DNA of 64,000 nt, taken from positions 62,001-126,000 of the forward strand of contig NZ_JADFUA010000008.1 in NCBI RefSeq assembly GCF_015223195.1. Direction: 5' to 3'. This DNA is from Chitinilyticum piscinae. GTDB taxonomy: Bacteria > Pseudomonadota > Gammaproteobacteria > Burkholderiales > Chitinibacteraceae. The translations under genes were made by a program, and so were the position numbers. Shown one piece after another: positions 62,876 through 64,000 of the stretch (positions are counted from its first letter, which is position 1; each line of letters begins with the position of its first letter). Under the pieces are notes generated by a model, which saw only the letters and a list, made by a program, of their open reading frames with translations, ran no database searches and was not told the DNA's origin.

Positions 62876-64000
62876 ATGAATGTTTTTTACGAAGAAGACG
62901 GCCACTTCAAGGTAGCCACCATCAAGGACGAGCAACAGGCCAGCCTGATGGTGGAAGACCAGCGCGGTAAACGCTCGAAAATCAAGAGCGCCAATGTTCT
63001 GCTGCGCTTCGACCGCATCGGGCTGGAAGAATTCATCAGCGCGGCGGAAGCAGCCGCAGCGGAAATCGACACCGACTTCCTGTGGGAATGCTGTGGTGCG
63101 GATGAATTCGGTTTTCAGGACATCGCGCTGGAATACTTCGGCAAAGCCGCCACGCCGCAGCAACAGGCGGCAGCCGCAATCGGCCTGCATGCTGCGCCGA
63201 TGTATTTCTATCGTAAGGGCCGTGGCCGCTACAAGGCGGCACCGGAAGAAAACCTCAAGGCAGCCAAAGCAGGGCTGGAACGCAAACAGCGCGAAGCGGA
63301 ACAGATGGCCGCATGGCAAGCCGAGCTGGCTGCCCGCAAGCTGCCGCAGGCCTTTGCTCCGCAACTGAACCGCCTGTTGTTCCGCCCGGACAAGAACAGC
63401 ATCGAGTGGAAGGCGCTGGCTGCGGCCGCCGATGCCGCCCAGCTCAGCCCCCTGCGCCTGCTGGAACGGGTGGGCGCCATTCCAAGTGTCGAGCGCTACT
63501 TCTTCGATGAATTCCAGCACGAATATTTTCCTAAAGGACTGGATTTCCCATCCTTCCCGGAGCTGGCCGCCCCGGCGGACCTGCCGGTGGCCAATGTGCG
63601 CGGCTTCAGCATCGACGACGCCACCACCACCGAAATCGACGATGCCTTCAGCCTGGTTCAGCTACCCAATGGCAACTGGCAGGTTGGCATCCATATTGCT
63701 GCACCGGTACTTGGCATTGCCCCGGGGACCCCGCTGGATCAGGTCATCCTCGACCGTCTCTCGACGGTCTACATGCCGGGCAACAAGATCACCATGCTGC
63801 CCGATGCAGCCGTCGAGGTATTCACCCTGCAGGAAGGCGCGGCACGCCCCGCGCTGTCGATGTATCTGGAAGTCAACGCCGGCTACGAGATTCTCAGCCA
63901 CCGCTCGGTGATCGAATGCGTACCCATCGTCGCCAACCTGCGCCATGACCAGATCGAGCCTCTGTTCAACGAGGAAACAGCAGGCCGCGCCGATACTCCC
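62876..64000 (+). CDS. RNB-domain exoribonuclease (VacB/RNase II-like), truncated by window edge
   Basis: At least 375 residues of a ribonuclease of the RNase II/R group; the 3' end lies outside. The first about 110 residues look like an N-terminal OB-like domain (MNVFYEEDGHFKVATIKDEQQ), about 110-225 are a charged Ala/Arg/Glu-rich helical region, and the RNB domain begins about 228 with GFSIDDATTTEIDDAFSL, holding the catalytic Asp cluster. The N-terminal region is longer than in E. coli RNase II and unlike RNase R, as in other betaproteobacterial family members. It is preceded by an extended -10. Confidence 0.9.
   Translation, partial: MNVFYEEDGHFKVATIKDEQQASLMVEDQRGKRSKIKSANVLLRFDRIGLEEFISAAEAAAAEIDTDFLWECCGADEFGFQDIALEYFGKAATPQQQAAAAIGLHAAPMYFYRKGRGRYKAAPEENLKAAKAGLERKQREAEQMAAWQAELAARKLPQAFAPQLNRLLFRPDKNSIEWKALAAAADAAQLSPLRLLERVGAIPSVERYFFDEFQHEYFPKGLDFPSFPELAAPADLPVANVRGFSIDDATTTEIDDAFSLVQLPNGNWQVGIHIAAPVLGIAPGTPLDQVILDRLSTVYMPGNKITMLPDAAVEVFTLQEGAARPALSMYLEVNAGYEILSHRSVIECVPIVANLRHDQIEPLFNEETAGRADTP

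Overview
The window is high-G+C, densely coded, single-copy chromosomal DNA from a Gram-negative betaproteobacterium. LPS heptosyltransferase (waaF), LpxH, Coq7, aerobic HemF, ErpA next to a bactofilin, and the yceD-rpmF-plsX order all fit the Neisseriales/Chromobacteriaceae-like betaproteobacteria; the order-level placement is inference from gene content and protein style, not from a search. No rRNA, tRNA, CRISPR array, insertion sequence, integrase or attachment site was recognised, and no gene-free gap exceeds about 300 bases.

Layout. 1-2.5 kb: start of plsX, rpmF and yceD on the minus strand, divergent from maf and an RsmI/YraL-type methyltransferase. 2.6-5.3 kb: two overlapping genes for helical-repeat proteins, the second ending in a GGDEF domain. 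5.4-11.4 kb: a complete ribose operon rbsK-D-A-C-B with a LacI-family regulator, preceded by a consensus FNR-type site placed over a -10 element; RbsB carries a lipobox. 11.5-24.2 kb: hybrid kinase, ilvE, zinc-finger protein, waaF, aroA, a CE2-like esterase tail-to-tail with a TesA-like esterase, the ybbA/ybbP ABC pair, and an odd APH-fold kinase. 24.2-27.5 kb: erpA, bactofilin, DUF6776-like protein, rplM-rpsI, an OsmC protein.

27.5-31.1 kb is a minus-strand group with a signalling-less 4-helix-bundle sensor, a cytochrome b561, an FNT formate/nitrite channel and an OFA-family antiporter, the last with an FNR-like site upstream. 31.3-34 kb: coq7, two cyclophilins, lpxH. 34.1-39.4 kb: a FIST / hybrid-kinase / HD-GYP operon that should end in c-di-GMP breakdown. 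39.5-47.6 kb: recG, an acyl-CoA thioesterase, a GAF histidine kinase, a three-gene ABC exporter with a lipoprotein adaptor, and apaH. 47.6-50.4 kb is a visibly A+T-richer islet with a glycosyltransferase and an RTX-repeat secreted protein. 50.5-52.7 kb: groES-groEL behind a sigma-32-type promoter plus a CIRCE operator. 52.7-64 kb: SulP transporter, chemoreceptor, L,D-transpeptidase, a small membrane protein missed by length cut-offs, a pseudo-receiver protein, bioA, a PilZ-like protein, hemF and the start of an RNB-family exoribonuclease.

The most notable signals are the FNR-type control of the ribose operon and of the OFA antiporter, a recurring GCCACCC-loop-GGGTGGC terminator family at four minus-strand transcript ends, a 52-bp perfect palindrome between convergent genes, several degenerate signalling proteins (pseudo-receivers, an orphan sensor), the catalytic Asp-to-Glu exchange in an APH-fold kinase, and the FIST/HK/HD-GYP module. 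I did not find a clearly unprecedented multi-gene system; the candidates above are the best leads.
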